Assembly: GCA_041391745.1 (NCBI GenBank)
Contig: JAWKNK010000015.1
Location: 7,055-71,054 of the forward strand
Length of the DNA: 64,000 bases
Direction: 5' to 3'
From: JAIXWP01 sp041391745
GTDB lineage: Bacteria; Bacteroidota; Bacteroidia; Flavobacteriales_D; Sanyastnellaceae
The notes beneath the pieces were generated by a model that had not been told where the DNA came from, did no database searches, and saw nothing but the letters and a program-made list of their open reading frames with translations. The position numbers and the translations under genes were made by a program. This document shows positions 35,679 through 44,236 of the stretch, piece after piece. How positions within the stretch are numbered: position 1 is the stretch's first letter; each line of letters begins with the position of its first letter.

Positions 35679-37736
35679 ATGGCAATGATTGAAAAAATCA
35701 GGAACCAACGTTGGCTTCTGATCGCAGTTATAGGACTTTCCTTAATAGGATTCCTTATCAATGGAGCAGTTTTGAAATGGCTTCAAGGTGGTAATTCCGA
35801 TATCGGAGAAATTGGAGGTAACACAGTTACTACTGAAGAGTGGATGAGCGCTGTAAATCAGCAAAAAGTTCTATTCAACTACTCAGGTAACGAAACAAGC
35901 CTTAGCAACGACACTTGGAACAACTTAGTTGAGAAGACTTTGATGACTCCAAATTTTGATGCATTAGGCCTTACAGTTACCGAAGAAGAATACGATGATA
36001 TCGTTTTCGGTGAGTTTCTTTCGCCTTACGTAAAGCAAACGATTTACGGTGGTCAAAGCACTGACACTTTGAAAATGCAAATGCGCACTAATTTTGACGG
36101 TTTGAGCCCAGAAATTGCAACAGGTTGGAAGAAGCTTATCACTCAAAAGAGATTGAAGGAAAAGTATGACTTGATGCTGAAGCGTGGAATGTTTGCCAAC
36201 GATATCGACGGAAAGTGGGCTTTCAAGCAAGCTTCAGACAAAGTGAATATTTCTTACGTAGTTAAGACATACGCTGAAATTCCAGATAGCGCAATTACTT
36301 ATACTGAGTCTGACATTCGTGCATTTTATAACAAGCACAAGAATGACCGTGAGTACAAGCAGGAAACTAGCCGCTCAGTTGAGTACATCCGTTTCCCTGT
36401 TCAAGCGAGTGCTTCAGATAGTGCTGCTATTGCTGAGTCATTGTCAGTTTTAGCTGAGGATTTCAGAACAGCTTCTAACGATTCTGCTTTTGCTGCTACA
36501 AACGGCGCTAGTATGAATAAAGCAAGCGTAAGCTACCATGAAGGTTCTATTCCTGAGCCATACAATTCACAAATCTTGAACGATTCAGTTGGTAAAGTGA
36601 TTGGTCCATTTGTAAAAGACGGATCAATGGTTATCGCTAAAGTGATCAAGCGCGTCAATGAGGTTGACTCTGTGAAGTCACGCCACATCCTTATTAAGGC
36701 GGATCGCAAAGATCCAGTTGCTCTTGAGGCTGCGCGTGTGAAGGCTGACTCTATTAGAAAAGTTATCGCTAAAGAAGACAACTTCGCAGCAATGGCTTCT
36801 CAATTCGGAACGGATGGTACCAAAAACCAAGGTGGAGATCTTGGATGGTATGGCAGAGGAGCAATGGTTAAAGAATTTGAAGATGCATCATTCAATGGAA
36901 AATTGAACGAACTTCAATTAATTACCACTGACTTTGGTGTTCACGTAATGGAAATTACTGATCAGAAGAAAGCTGTAGCCAAAGTTGCTATGATCGACAA
37001 GCGAATTGAGCCGAGTGCTGGAACTAGAAAAGGTGCGTATAGCGCTGCTAGTGAGTTCTCGATCAACTTTGCTGATACTGCAACATTCAGAGCTGCTGCT
37101 GACACTTTGAGAGGTGGTACACCAATTATGCCTGCTATGAATATTCGTCCAAACAGTACAACTGTTTCTGGATTGGCTGATGCTTATAGCGTAGTTCAAT
37201 GGGCTTATGCTGCTGAACTTGGAGAAGTATCTCAACCAATGATGGTAGGAAATGAGTACATTATTGCTGCTTTGACTGAAGTGAAAGAAAGAGGTGTTCC
37301 AACTTTGGAAAACGTGTATGACAGAATGAAGATTGAAGTCATTAAAGAGAAGAAAGCTGAAATGTACATAGAGCTGATGAAGACAGGAAGCTTGGAAGAA
37401 ATTGCAGCAGCCGTAGGATCTACAGTTAAGAAAGCTGACAATTTAACTTTGAAGAGCGGAAACATCCCAGGCTCTGGAGTAAGCCAGCAAGAGTATGAAG
37501 TCATCGGTGTTGCATTTGGAGTTGAAAAGAATTATATCTCTTCTCCTCTTCAAGGTAAAGGCGGAGTTTATGTAATCCAACGCACATCAGACTTGAACGA
37601 AGGTGTAAGTTCTGATAACTACACTTCAGACAGAGATCAAATGATCACATCACTTCAAAACCGTGCTTCGGCACAAGTATTCAATTCTTTCAAGGAAGAA
37701 GCTAAAATTGAAGACAATCGTTTTGAAAGAAGATAA
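35679..37736 (+). CDS. PpiD-like membrane-anchored peptidylprolyl isomerase / chaperone
   Basis: The 685-residue protein has one N-terminal membrane anchor (WLLIAVIGLSLIGFLINGAV, residues 13-33) and a SurA/PpiD-type chaperone region. A parvulin PPIC domain lies at about residues 333-426 (KSRHILIKADRKDP, FAAMASQFGTDGTKNQGGDLG, FGVHVMEITDQKK). A long C-terminal region contains a second partial parvulin-like fold (GNIPGSGVSQQEYEVIGVAFG). It should hang from the inner membrane into the periplasm and help fold exported proteins, fitting a window full of outer-membrane and T9SS substrates. It ends the coaX-lptC run and is followed by a strong terminator. Confidence 0.9.
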   Translation: MAMIEKIRNQRWLLIAVIGLSLIGFLINGAVLKWLQGGNSDIGEIGGNTVTTEEWMSAVNQQKVLFNYSGNETSLSNDTWNNLVEKTLMTPNFDALGLTVTEEEYDDIVFGEFLSPYVKQTIYGGQSTDTLKMQMRTNFDGLSPEIATGWKKLITQKRLKEKYDLMLKRGMFANDIDGKWAFKQASDKVNISYVVKTYAEIPDSAITYTESDIRAFYNKHKNDREYKQETSRSVEYIRFPVQASASDSAAIAESLSVLAEDFRTASNDSAFAATNGASMNKASVSYHEGSIPEPYNSQILNDSVGKVIGPFVKDGSMVIAKVIKRVNEVDSVKSRHILIKADRKDPVALEAARVKADSIRKVIAKEDNFAAMASQFGTDGTKNQGGDLGWYGRGAMVKEFEDASFNGKLNELQLITTDFGVHVMEITDQKKAVAKVAMIDKRIEPSAGTRKGAYSAASEFSINFADTATFRAAADTLRGGTPIMPAMNIRPNSTTVSGLADAYSVVQWAYAAELGEVSQPMMVGNEYIIAALTEVKERGVPTLENVYDRMKIEVIKEKKAEMYIELMKTGSLEEIAAAVGSTVKKADNLTLKSGNIPGSGVSQQEYEVIGVAFGVEKNYISSPLQGKGGVYVIQRTSDLNEGVSSDNYTSDRDQMITSLQNRASAQVFNSFKEEAKIEDNRFERR

Positions 37737-37755
37737 TATTTTCAGAAATGAAATG

Positions 37756-37784
37756 AAAAACCCGGTCGTTGACCGGGTTTTTTG
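37756..37784. terminator. Bidirectional terminator between ppiD-like gene and queA
   Basis: CCCGGTC (37761-37767) pairs with GACCGGG (37771-37777) across a GTT loop, with AAAAA before and TTTTTT after. It can stop both convergent transcripts. Confidence 0.9.
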
Positions 37785-37788
37785 TTTT

Positions 37789-38994
37789 TTATGGAATCAA
37801 TAATGAGCTATCACCGTAGCTCAGAAAATCAAACTCATTATCCTTCGCATATTCATAGACTTTCCTCCAATCCACGCCTATTAACGAAGCTACCAAGAGA
37901 ATTAAGGTGCTCTTAGGCATGTGAAAATTGGTGATGATGCCTTTGGCTACTTTAGGAATGTATCCCGGTGCCATCATCATTGAAGTGGAAGCTATAAATC
38001 TGGTTTTACCATTTCCTTGGCACCAATGCATTAGTGCTTTGAAAGATGCTTCAAGAGAAATATTTTGAGGTAAACTGTAAGCATCCCATTGCCCTAGATG
38101 AATCTGTTGAGAGAAACTTCCTTCTTCAATCAGTTTTACACCAAGCCAATAGGCGCTTTCCAATGATCTCATACTCGTGGTTCCGACAGGTATTACTCTG
38201 CCCTTTTGGTCGGAAATATGATTTAAAATGCTAATTGGAATTTCAAAATATTCCGCATGCATTTCGTGTCCTTCAATGGTTTCCGAACTCACGGGTTTGA
38301 ATGTTCCGCTTCCCACGTGCAGCGTGAGGTGTAGCACATCTACACCCTTATTTTTCAAATCAGAAAATACATTTTCGGTGAAATGCAAAGCAGCAGTTGG
38401 GGCGGCAACAGAGCCTTCATTTTTTGCAAAAACTGTTTGATACTTTTCGATGTCGTTCTCTTCAGCATCTCGTTCAAAATATGGCGGAAGTGGTAGTTCA
38501 CCTGCTTCCTGAAGAATTTCGCTAAAAGAGAAATTCCCATTCCATGAGAATTGAACTTTAAATGAACCATCTGAATTAATTCTTGATGCTATTAATACAA
38601 CCTGTTCATCATTGATAGTGAGTTCCTTCTCAAGACTTCCAGACTTCCATTTCTTTGCGCCACCAATAAGGACATCCCATGTAGAAGTGGATCTTTGTTC
38701 CATAGCTTCTTGGTGATCCATATCTGATGGGTTGAGACAAAAAATCTCAATCAGGGCACCGGTAGATTTATTGAAGTGTATTCTAGCAGGAATAACTTTG
38801 GTTTCATTCACCACTAATAAATCGCCTTTTTCAAGCAATTCCGGTAATTTAAAAAACTGGGTTTTGGAAATTTCACCTTTGTGATAATACAGCAACTTAG
38901 CCTGATCGCGAACAGCTCTTGGGTATTTTGCAATTCGTTCGTCTGGCAAATGATAGTCGAAATCTTCTATTTTGATATGCTTCGGATGAGACAT
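37789..38994 (-). CDS. queA: S-adenosylmethionine:tRNA ribosyltransferase-isomerase
   Basis: QueA transfers and isomerises the ribose of SAM onto preQ1-tRNA to give epoxyqueuosine, late in queuosine synthesis. The 401-residue protein shows family stretches: IKIEDFDYHLPDERIAKYP (start), GDLLVVNETKVIPARI, SVAAPTAALHFTENVF, VLHLTLHVGSGTFKPVSSE, RVIPVGTTSMRSLESA, and TNFHMPKSTLILLVASLIG. It is longer than the common 345 residues owing to internal insertions (around GGAKKWKSGSLEKEL), as often seen in Bacteroidota. It is monocistronic, between a bidirectional terminator and the FecR-operon terminator. Other queuosine genes are not present in the window. Confidence 0.95.
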   Translation of the reverse strand: MSHPKHIKIEDFDYHLPDERIAKYPRAVRDQAKLLYYHKGEISKTQFFKLPELLEKGDLLVVNETKVIPARIHFNKSTGALIEIFCLNPSDMDHQEAMEQRSTSTWDVLIGGAKKWKSGSLEKELTINDEQVVLIASRINSDGSFKVQFSWNGNFSFSEILQEAGELPLPPYFERDAEENDIEKYQTVFAKNEGSVAAPTAALHFTENVFSDLKNKGVDVLHLTLHVGSGTFKPVSSETIEGHEMHAEYFEIPISILNHISDQKGRVIPVGTTSMRSLESAYWLGVKLIEEGSFSQQIHLGQWDAYSLPQNISLEASFKALMHWCQGNGKTRFIASTSMMMAPGYIPKVAKGIITNFHMPKSTLILLVASLIGVDWRKVYEYAKDNEFDFLSYGDSSLLIP

Positions 38995-39023
38995 GTCGCG
39001 AAGCTACGAATGATAGGGTATAA

Positions 39024-39052
39024 AAAAATCGAAGCTGGACGTTTCCAGCTTC
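39024..39052 (-). terminator. Rho-independent terminator behind the FecR gene and its long 3' region
   Basis: GAAGCTGGA (39031-39039) pairs perfectly with TCCAGCTTC (39044-39052) around CGTT. On the minus strand it is followed by GATTTTTTTATA. It lies 205 bases beyond the FecR stop, leaving a long untranslated stretch. Confidence 0.82.
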
Positions 39053-39256
39053 AATTCTAAACCTTAACTAAAACTAACTATACTATCTGATGCATCTCTG
39101 AAGGATGCTTCATTGTGTGTTACTTACTTGTTTGTGTGAGTCTTCCTCACCTCTATTTCTTCCTTGTAAACTTCACATTTTGACAACGTAAAGATTCCAA
39201 ATTATTATGCTTAACTACACTATTTTTTTTGTAAAAAATTCTAAAAAAAACAATGA
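39053..39256 (-). ncRNA. Candidate small RNA or structured 3' UTR downstream of FecR
   Basis: This 204-base stretch has no credible gene. On the minus strand it holds a small hairpin (GCATC at 39104-39108 with GATGC at 39092-39096 read on that strand) and ends in a perfect terminator. An 11-codon open frame (ATG AAG CAT CCT...) overlaps the hairpin but lacks other support. It may be a processed 3' UTR or a small RNA with its own start. There is no direct evidence for expression. Confidence 0.25.
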
Positions 39257-40069
39257 TTATTGGATGTTTATTTTCATCCCATTTTCAATTTTATACTCCA
39301 ACCCAAACGGCGCACAAACCAATGTTAACGCCTCTTCCAGGTTATTGAGAGAGAACTGACCTGTATATAATTTACCTTCAGTTACTTTACAATTGATATC
39401 CACATTATAGAATCTTTCAATCTCATTTAAAACTGCTTCAAGCGACTCATTTTCAAAAGATAGTTTTCCATCTATCCATTGATTTTCATTCGCAATTCTT
39501 GAAGTTGTTTCAAGTTTATTTTCTGCAGAAAGTTTGGATTGTAAACCCGGAGTTAGGACAGTGGTTTGACCAGCTGACTCAACTAACACCTTTCCCGTTT
39601 TACAGAAAACTTTAAATCCTTCGTTCGTATTTACATCAAATGAAGTTCCTAAAACAGATACATCACCTATTTCGGTGTGAACTTTGAAATTGCTGCCTTT
39701 TTTCACTTCGAAGAAAGCTTGACCTTTTAGAACCACTAATCGGTTTGCATCCCATTCTTCAGCGAAACTTAAAGTACTTCCTGGAGCTAGCTTAGCGCTT
39801 GAGCCATCTGGAAGAGTTACTTCCTTATAATCGCCATTATTAGTGGCGATGGTAATTGAATCTACCGATTGATTGAAGAAAAAGTAAGCACCTAGCAATA
39901 CGGCTACGGCTGCAGCCGCTGCGTAAATCGGACGCATTGAAATTACTTTCACGCTACCTAACTTACTTTGTTCCATTCTCATCTGGAGCTCTTCCCAGGC
40001 TTCCTCTTCCGTTTTGGAAAAAGGAATTCTTCTATTTTTCCAGAAATTGTTCTGTTCCATTTGTTTCAT
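39257..40069 (-). CDS. FecR-family anti-sigma factor
   Basis: FecR proteins span the inner membrane, sense TonB-receptor status in the periplasm and control the partner ECF sigma factor in the cytosol. This 270-residue protein has a short cytosolic part (about 1-45, with EEEAWEELQMRM), one membrane helix (IYAAAAAVAVLLGAYFFF), a FecR domain (TLPDGSSAKLAPGSTLSF, VLKGQAFFEVKKGSNFKVHT, VSVLGTSFDVNTNEGFKVFCKTGKV, first parts diagnostic), and a C-terminal DUF4974 domain (LSFENESLEAVLNEIERFYNV). Both Met1 and Met4 are possible starts. It is the last gene of the operon, 63 bases after the lipoprotein gene, rather than directly following sigma. Confidence 0.92.
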   Translation of the reverse strand: MKQMEQNNFWKNRRIPFSKTEEEAWEELQMRMEQSKLGSVKVISMRPIYAAAAAVAVLLGAYFFFNQSVDSITIATNNGDYKEVTLPDGSSAKLAPGSTLSFAEEWDANRLVVLKGQAFFEVKKGSNFKVHTEIGDVSVLGTSFDVNTNEGFKVFCKTGKVLVESAGQTTVLTPGLQSKLSAENKLETTSRIANENQWIDGKLSFENESLEAVLNEIERFYNVDINCKVTEGKLYTGQFSLNNLEEALTLVCAPFGLEYKIENGMKINIQ

Positions 40070-40132
40070 CTCTTCTACAGTGATTTTTTACATCTATGAA
40101 AGGAATGACCCTACCTTTCATTTGTTAAAATT

Positions 40133-40879
40133 TTATTGAACTAGTAAGTCCATTTCATAAGCATTGACGGCCGTCCAGAAGCCCTTTCCGTTTTGTACAT
40201 TGTCTGGACCTTCGACCGTTATGAAACCTAAGCTTCCATTTCTGATGAAGAACAAGTCGGCATATCGATTCTCAATGACGAAAACGGTGAGTTTATGCGC
40301 CCCGTAAAATTTGAAATCCGAAGAATAAATCAGCATTCCTGATTCTACAAACGGGCGTTCGAAAGTGGTTTCAAAAAACCCTCCTCCCGAAGCGAATGGT
40401 ATTTCAAGTGGATTTTCTTCAGTACATTCAAGTCTAGCCAAAAATGAATATCCTTGTAATTGGCTCCATGACAGATCAAAGACTTCTTCCCCTGGTTGGC
40501 CAGGATCAATTGAAATCGTAGTGTTTCCAGAGTCCAGGATGGTCAGCGGTGGCGGAACTTCGGCAGATGAATAGAGTTTAATACCTGAGTTGATTTCAAC
40601 ATCAATATGATTGTTGCTAAGTATAAAATTCTCTGCATTTACTTCATAGGTATTGGCGATGGTATTGACCATTTCGATATTCGCACCATCGAATATTAAA
40701 GAGACAATTGCTTCTTCATCGTGTATTATATTTCCATCTTCTGACATTTGGAAATACTCAGCTGAGGCCCGCTTCACGTCGGCACGATAATATCCGGATA
40801 CAAAATAGGCATTTCGGCCCGACTCATCGTCGCAAGACGAAAGCAAAAAGAGGAGTGATATGAAGTACCATTTATTCAT
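40133..40879 (-). CDS. Lipoprotein partner of the TonB-dependent receptor (DUF4249-like position)
   Basis: The ATG at 40879 is chosen because it overlaps the receptor stop by one base (TAATG) and begins a lipoprotein signal, MNKWYFISLLFLLSSCDDES, with Cys16 acylated. The 248-residue mature protein is beta-rich (NFILSNNHIDVEINSGI, FDLSWSQLQGYSFLARLEC, LIYSSDFKFYGAHKLTVFVIENRYADLFF). It occupies the place and has the general character of DUF4249 lipoproteins that accompany STN-type TonB receptors, but is shorter and I could not confirm family membership. It probably sits at the outer membrane and binds or caps the substrate of the receptor; this is inferred. Confidence 0.75.
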   Translation of the reverse strand: MNKWYFISLLFLLSSCDDESGRNAYFVSGYYRADVKRASAEYFQMSEDGNIIHDEEAIVSLIFDGANIEMVNTIANTYEVNAENFILSNNHIDVEINSGIKLYSSAEVPPPLTILDSGNTTISIDPGQPGEEVFDLSWSQLQGYSFLARLECTEENPLEIPFASGGGFFETTFERPFVESGMLIYSSDFKFYGAHKLTVFVIENRYADLFFIRNGSLGFITVEGPDNVQNGKGFWTAVNAYEMDLLVQ

Positions 40880-43512
40880 TAGAAACTCCATTTGATTTGT
40901 ACTGTGGGAATCAACCCATTCATAATAATTCTCTTTGTTACAATTTGCAAGTCTCCATTTGCATCGAGCAAAGTAACATATTGATAATCCCGAATGTTTG
41001 TTCGGTTGTAAACATTTGAGACGTTAAATCTCAGTTCCAATTTTGATTTATCAAGCTCTTTTTTAAATGTGCAACCCACGTCAAGTCGATGGTACGGGCT
41101 AATTCTATTGCCGTTCACGTCGCCAAATACAGGATATTGGACGCTATTTCCTCCTATCAAAGACATATTTGCTGTTCCGTATAGTGCAGTGTATGGTCTG
41201 CCGCTGCCGAAAACCCATAGGCTCCAAAAACTCCAATTTTTCCATTTCAATTCATAATACACCTTGAGTTCATGAAGCTGGTCGAAGTTTGGTGGCACAC
41301 TCGCCAGTTGATCAATAGAATCTAGGTTCATTCTGCTATGTGCAATGGAATAGCTAATCCACATATCACTTCTTCGCGTGCTTGTTTTGATCATCATATC
41401 CATCCCCAGCGCATAAGCGGTGCCCATGGCAATATTCACGGTGTCGCTGTTGCTTAACCAACGGTATTGGGAGAGATCGAAAGCCACTCCGCTTAAACTT
41501 TTCCAGTAACCCTCGAAATCGAAAGTCACTTTTTCTCTTGGTACCAAAGCACCTAAAATGACTTGGTCAGACTTAAGAACAGGGATATTCTTTCCATCAC
41601 TAATCATCCAAGAATCCGGTTGATTTAAGAATAAACTTTGTTGTCGAATTCTATGAACGTACTGGTTCACCCTGCCTACTGAAGCTTTGAAAACAATGCT
41701 ATCAGAGGATTCATAATTAGCTAGGAATCGCCATTCTGGAATAATTTGCGAAGTTGGGCTGAAGTGCGTCAATCGTATTCCTGCATTCCATGAAAGCGCA
41801 TTTTTACTTGAGCCAATATTTCCAAATATAGCATTGGTCAAACCAGATTGTGTGTTCCTTTTTTCTTCCAAATCATTCAAAGAAGCGCTTGTAACTTTAA
41901 TTGCATTCGAATATGCTCCTGTTTGAAGTTTCCAATCATTTTTTTCATAAATAAATTTCAAATTGGAAGTGAAATCATCTAGTGTATTGTCTTGTTGACG
42001 ATACAACCTTTGCACATCTTGAAAACGCACATCAATCAATGTATCCACAGCATTCAAACCAGATGCGTATCGACTAGTTCCTACCGTAAATTCATGCGCC
42101 AAATTTTCATTCCACCTGCGTTTCCACCCTGCTCCTACTCCTCTATTTCCCCAATTCGAATCATCAGAATAATTGTATTGATAATTGGCAAGTGAACCTA
42201 AAGAAGAGTAATTGATGGCTAAGTGATCTTGACTATAGTAACCACTAACATAAAGGTAGTTTTTATCGTTGGGTCGAAATGTAATTTTAGAAATTGCATC
42301 ACTGAAATTATAATCAGAAGATTGGGTTGCGCTCGATGCATCGTCGACTAAGATGCTTGCATTATAAACCGTGTTGAACAATTCTTTGTATCCAGGGGAC
42401 GCCCACAGATCCGATATAGAACGACGTGCAGCAATCATCCAAGACGCCTTGTTTCCATTTCCAATAGGACTTTCAAGATATAGTCCGGCACTTATGGGTC
42501 CAACTTCTAGTGCTCCACCTGCTTCATATCTGTTTCCTTCCTTAGCGGTAATTTCTGCACTTCCTCCAACTCTGGTGGCTTGGTATGCAGGTGTGGGTCC
42601 TTTAGCTATTCTAATATTTTTAACCGCAAGCGGATTAATGGCACTCGTTACACCAAACAGGTGATCCATGTGATAGATGGTGAATCCATCAATGGTGAGT
42701 AGGCTTTGATCTCCGCCACTTCCGCGTATGATTAATCCATTGCTCGATTCGTTGGTTCCATTTACGCCCGGTAAGAGCTGTGCACTTCTCAGTACATCTT
42801 CCTCTGCGGGTCCGTTGACGGTGCCGACTTGAGCTGGATTTATCATCATCAAGCCTGCGTCCTGCATGCTCTGAATAGGCGAAATCGCCTTAGCAACTAC
42901 TTCTGCGGTAGGTAAAAAAGTGTTTTTAACTCCAAGTAAAATAACTGGCTTCTTTTCTCTTCGCAGTTTCGCGGCAGGAATTGATTTTTCCTCGAAGCCC
43001 ACATAGTAAAATAGAAACACTGTAGAATCAGCAATGGGGTATGGAATTGAAAACTCACCTTGAGCATCGCATTGGAAATATCCAGATGGATATTTCATTC
43101 GAATGTTGGCAAACGGGAGTGGCTCTCCTGTTTCTTTATCCATAACTGCACCGTGAATGACAGTCTTTATGCTGTCACTTTTTATTGTGGGGGCCTTAAT
43201 GATTGGAACAATAACATAAGTGGAACCCACCTTTCTAAAACCAAAATTCGTGGGCTCTAGAATTTTCAAAAGTGCAATTTCTACATCTTCATTTTGAATA
43301 TTGACAGTGACCTTTTCAAAAGCAAGTGCACCTGCATCGAATGCAAATCGAACTTGGAACTCATCTCGAATTTGAGCCAAGACTTCATTGAGAGGTTGAT
43401 CTGCACATTGAATGGAAATAGGAGTCGGGATTTCTTGAGCAAACGATTTTGTTCCGAAGAAAATCGTCAGAAGTGCAAGTATCCATATTCGGTTAAGGCC
43501 AGAGAGAATCAC
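40879..43512 (-). CDS. TonB-dependent receptor with N-terminal STN signalling domain
   Basis: This 877-residue outer-membrane receptor has a signal peptide (WILALLTIFFGTKSFAQ). An STN domain (about 32-103, SIQCADQPLNEVLAQIRDEF) signals to FecR. A carboxypeptidase-like regulatory domain follows (GAVMDKETGEPLPFANI), then a plug (EEDVLRSAQLLPGVNGTNES, LIIRGSGGDQSLLTIDGFTIYH) and a beta-barrel ending VQIKWSF. The ligand is unknown; no siderophore or starch genes are nearby. Its GTG start overlaps the sigma stop by four bases, and its stop overlaps the lipoprotein start by one base, so the operon is translationally coupled. Confidence 0.93.
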   Translation of the reverse strand: MILSGLNRIWILALLTIFFGTKSFAQEIPTPISIQCADQPLNEVLAQIRDEFQVRFAFDAGALAFEKVTVNIQNEDVEIALLKILEPTNFGFRKVGSTYVIVPIIKAPTIKSDSIKTVIHGAVMDKETGEPLPFANIRMKYPSGYFQCDAQGEFSIPYPIADSTVFLFYYVGFEEKSIPAAKLRREKKPVILLGVKNTFLPTAEVVAKAISPIQSMQDAGLMMINPAQVGTVNGPAEEDVLRSAQLLPGVNGTNESSNGLIIRGSGGDQSLLTIDGFTIYHMDHLFGVTSAINPLAVKNIRIAKGPTPAYQATRVGGSAEITAKEGNRYEAGGALEVGPISAGLYLESPIGNGNKASWMIAARRSISDLWASPGYKELFNTVYNASILVDDASSATQSSDYNFSDAISKITFRPNDKNYLYVSGYYSQDHLAINYSSLGSLANYQYNYSDDSNWGNRGVGAGWKRRWNENLAHEFTVGTSRYASGLNAVDTLIDVRFQDVQRLYRQQDNTLDDFTSNLKFIYEKNDWKLQTGAYSNAIKVTSASLNDLEEKRNTQSGLTNAIFGNIGSSKNALSWNAGIRLTHFSPTSQIIPEWRFLANYESSDSIVFKASVGRVNQYVHRIRQQSLFLNQPDSWMISDGKNIPVLKSDQVILGALVPREKVTFDFEGYWKSLSGVAFDLSQYRWLSNSDTVNIAMGTAYALGMDMMIKTSTRRSDMWISYSIAHSRMNLDSIDQLASVPPNFDQLHELKVYYELKWKNWSFWSLWVFGSGRPYTALYGTANMSLIGGNSVQYPVFGDVNGNRISPYHRLDVGCTFKKELDKSKLELRFNVSNVYNRTNIRDYQYVTLLDANGDLQIVTKRIIMNGLIPTVQIKWSF

Positions 43513-44045
43513 AATTCAGTACCGAGCTTTTCACGCAATATACGCAATACTTTGCTCATTCGCTTTTCTACAGCTTTTACTGAAAGACCTAATCGATCTG
43601 CAATTTCATTATAGGTGAGATCTTCTAATCGATTCATAAGAAACACGTCTCTCCCTCCTTCTGGCAAAGAAGCAATGACAGAAGAAACCTTTTCCTCATA
43701 CTCTGCCATTTCAAGCAGTTTTTCAGGCGAATCGTAGTCTCTATCTTGCGTTGGAAGCTTTTGAAATTTGTATAGGAGTTGTTGTCTCTTAATCTGATTG
43801 ATTGTAGTGTTCTGAGCTATAGTATACAGATATGCTTTGATGGTTCTTTTATCAATCTTATGTCTGGTTTCCCACAACTTTAAAAACACGTCTTGAGTGA
43901 TATCTTCGGCGGTATCTACATCACCGCATTTGTAGTAAATAAAAGAGCGAATTGGCTTATAAAATTCCGCAAAGACCTTTCTGAACTCCTCTTCTGAGAG
44001 GTGCTCCAACTGCCGTTCGGATTTTAATGCACTGAAAAATAACAC
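43509..44045 (-). CDS. ECF RNA polymerase sigma factor (FecI-like)
   Basis: The 178-residue protein has sigma region 2 (FYKPIRSFIYYKCGDVDTAEDITQDVFLKLWE, key part DTAEDITQDVFLKLW) and region 4 (LPEGGRDVFLMNRLEDLTYNEIADRLGLSVKAVEKRM, key part LTYNEIADRLGLS). It should direct RNA polymerase to this operon and respond to the FecR protein at the operon end. It is the first gene, preceded by an exact -7 box 48 bases upstream that appears to be a housekeeping promoter. No obvious ECF-type promoter was identified. Confidence 0.95.
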   Translation of the reverse strand: MLFFSALKSERQLEHLSEEEFRKVFAEFYKPIRSFIYYKCGDVDTAEDITQDVFLKLWETRHKIDKRTIKAYLYTIAQNTTINQIKRQQLLYKFQKLPTQDRDYDSPEKLLEMAEYEEKVSSVIASLPEGGRDVFLMNRLEDLTYNEIADRLGLSVKAVEKRMSKVLRILREKLGTEL

Positions 44046-44093
44046 GCTCTTTTTTTTTTAAGTATCTACTTACTCTTTATCAGTTCAATAATT

Positions 44094-44101
44094 CAAATGT
44101 A
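44094..44101 (-). promoter_or_regulatory. -7 promoter element for the sigma/TonB receptor operon
   Basis: On the minus strand it reads TACATTTG, an exact TAnnTTTG match, 48 bases upstream of the sigma gene start. A -33 element is not clear. Confidence 0.5.
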
Positions 44102-44236
44102 ATTAACTGAGTCCCTCTGACACTAAAAAACAATGCGAAGTTGCTTAGTTTTATAAACTGCAATTTTGTTGACTATTATTATCAATGAGTTAGATGTAAA
44201 ATTTATTTTTTCTCTAATTTGCCCCAAAAACACACT

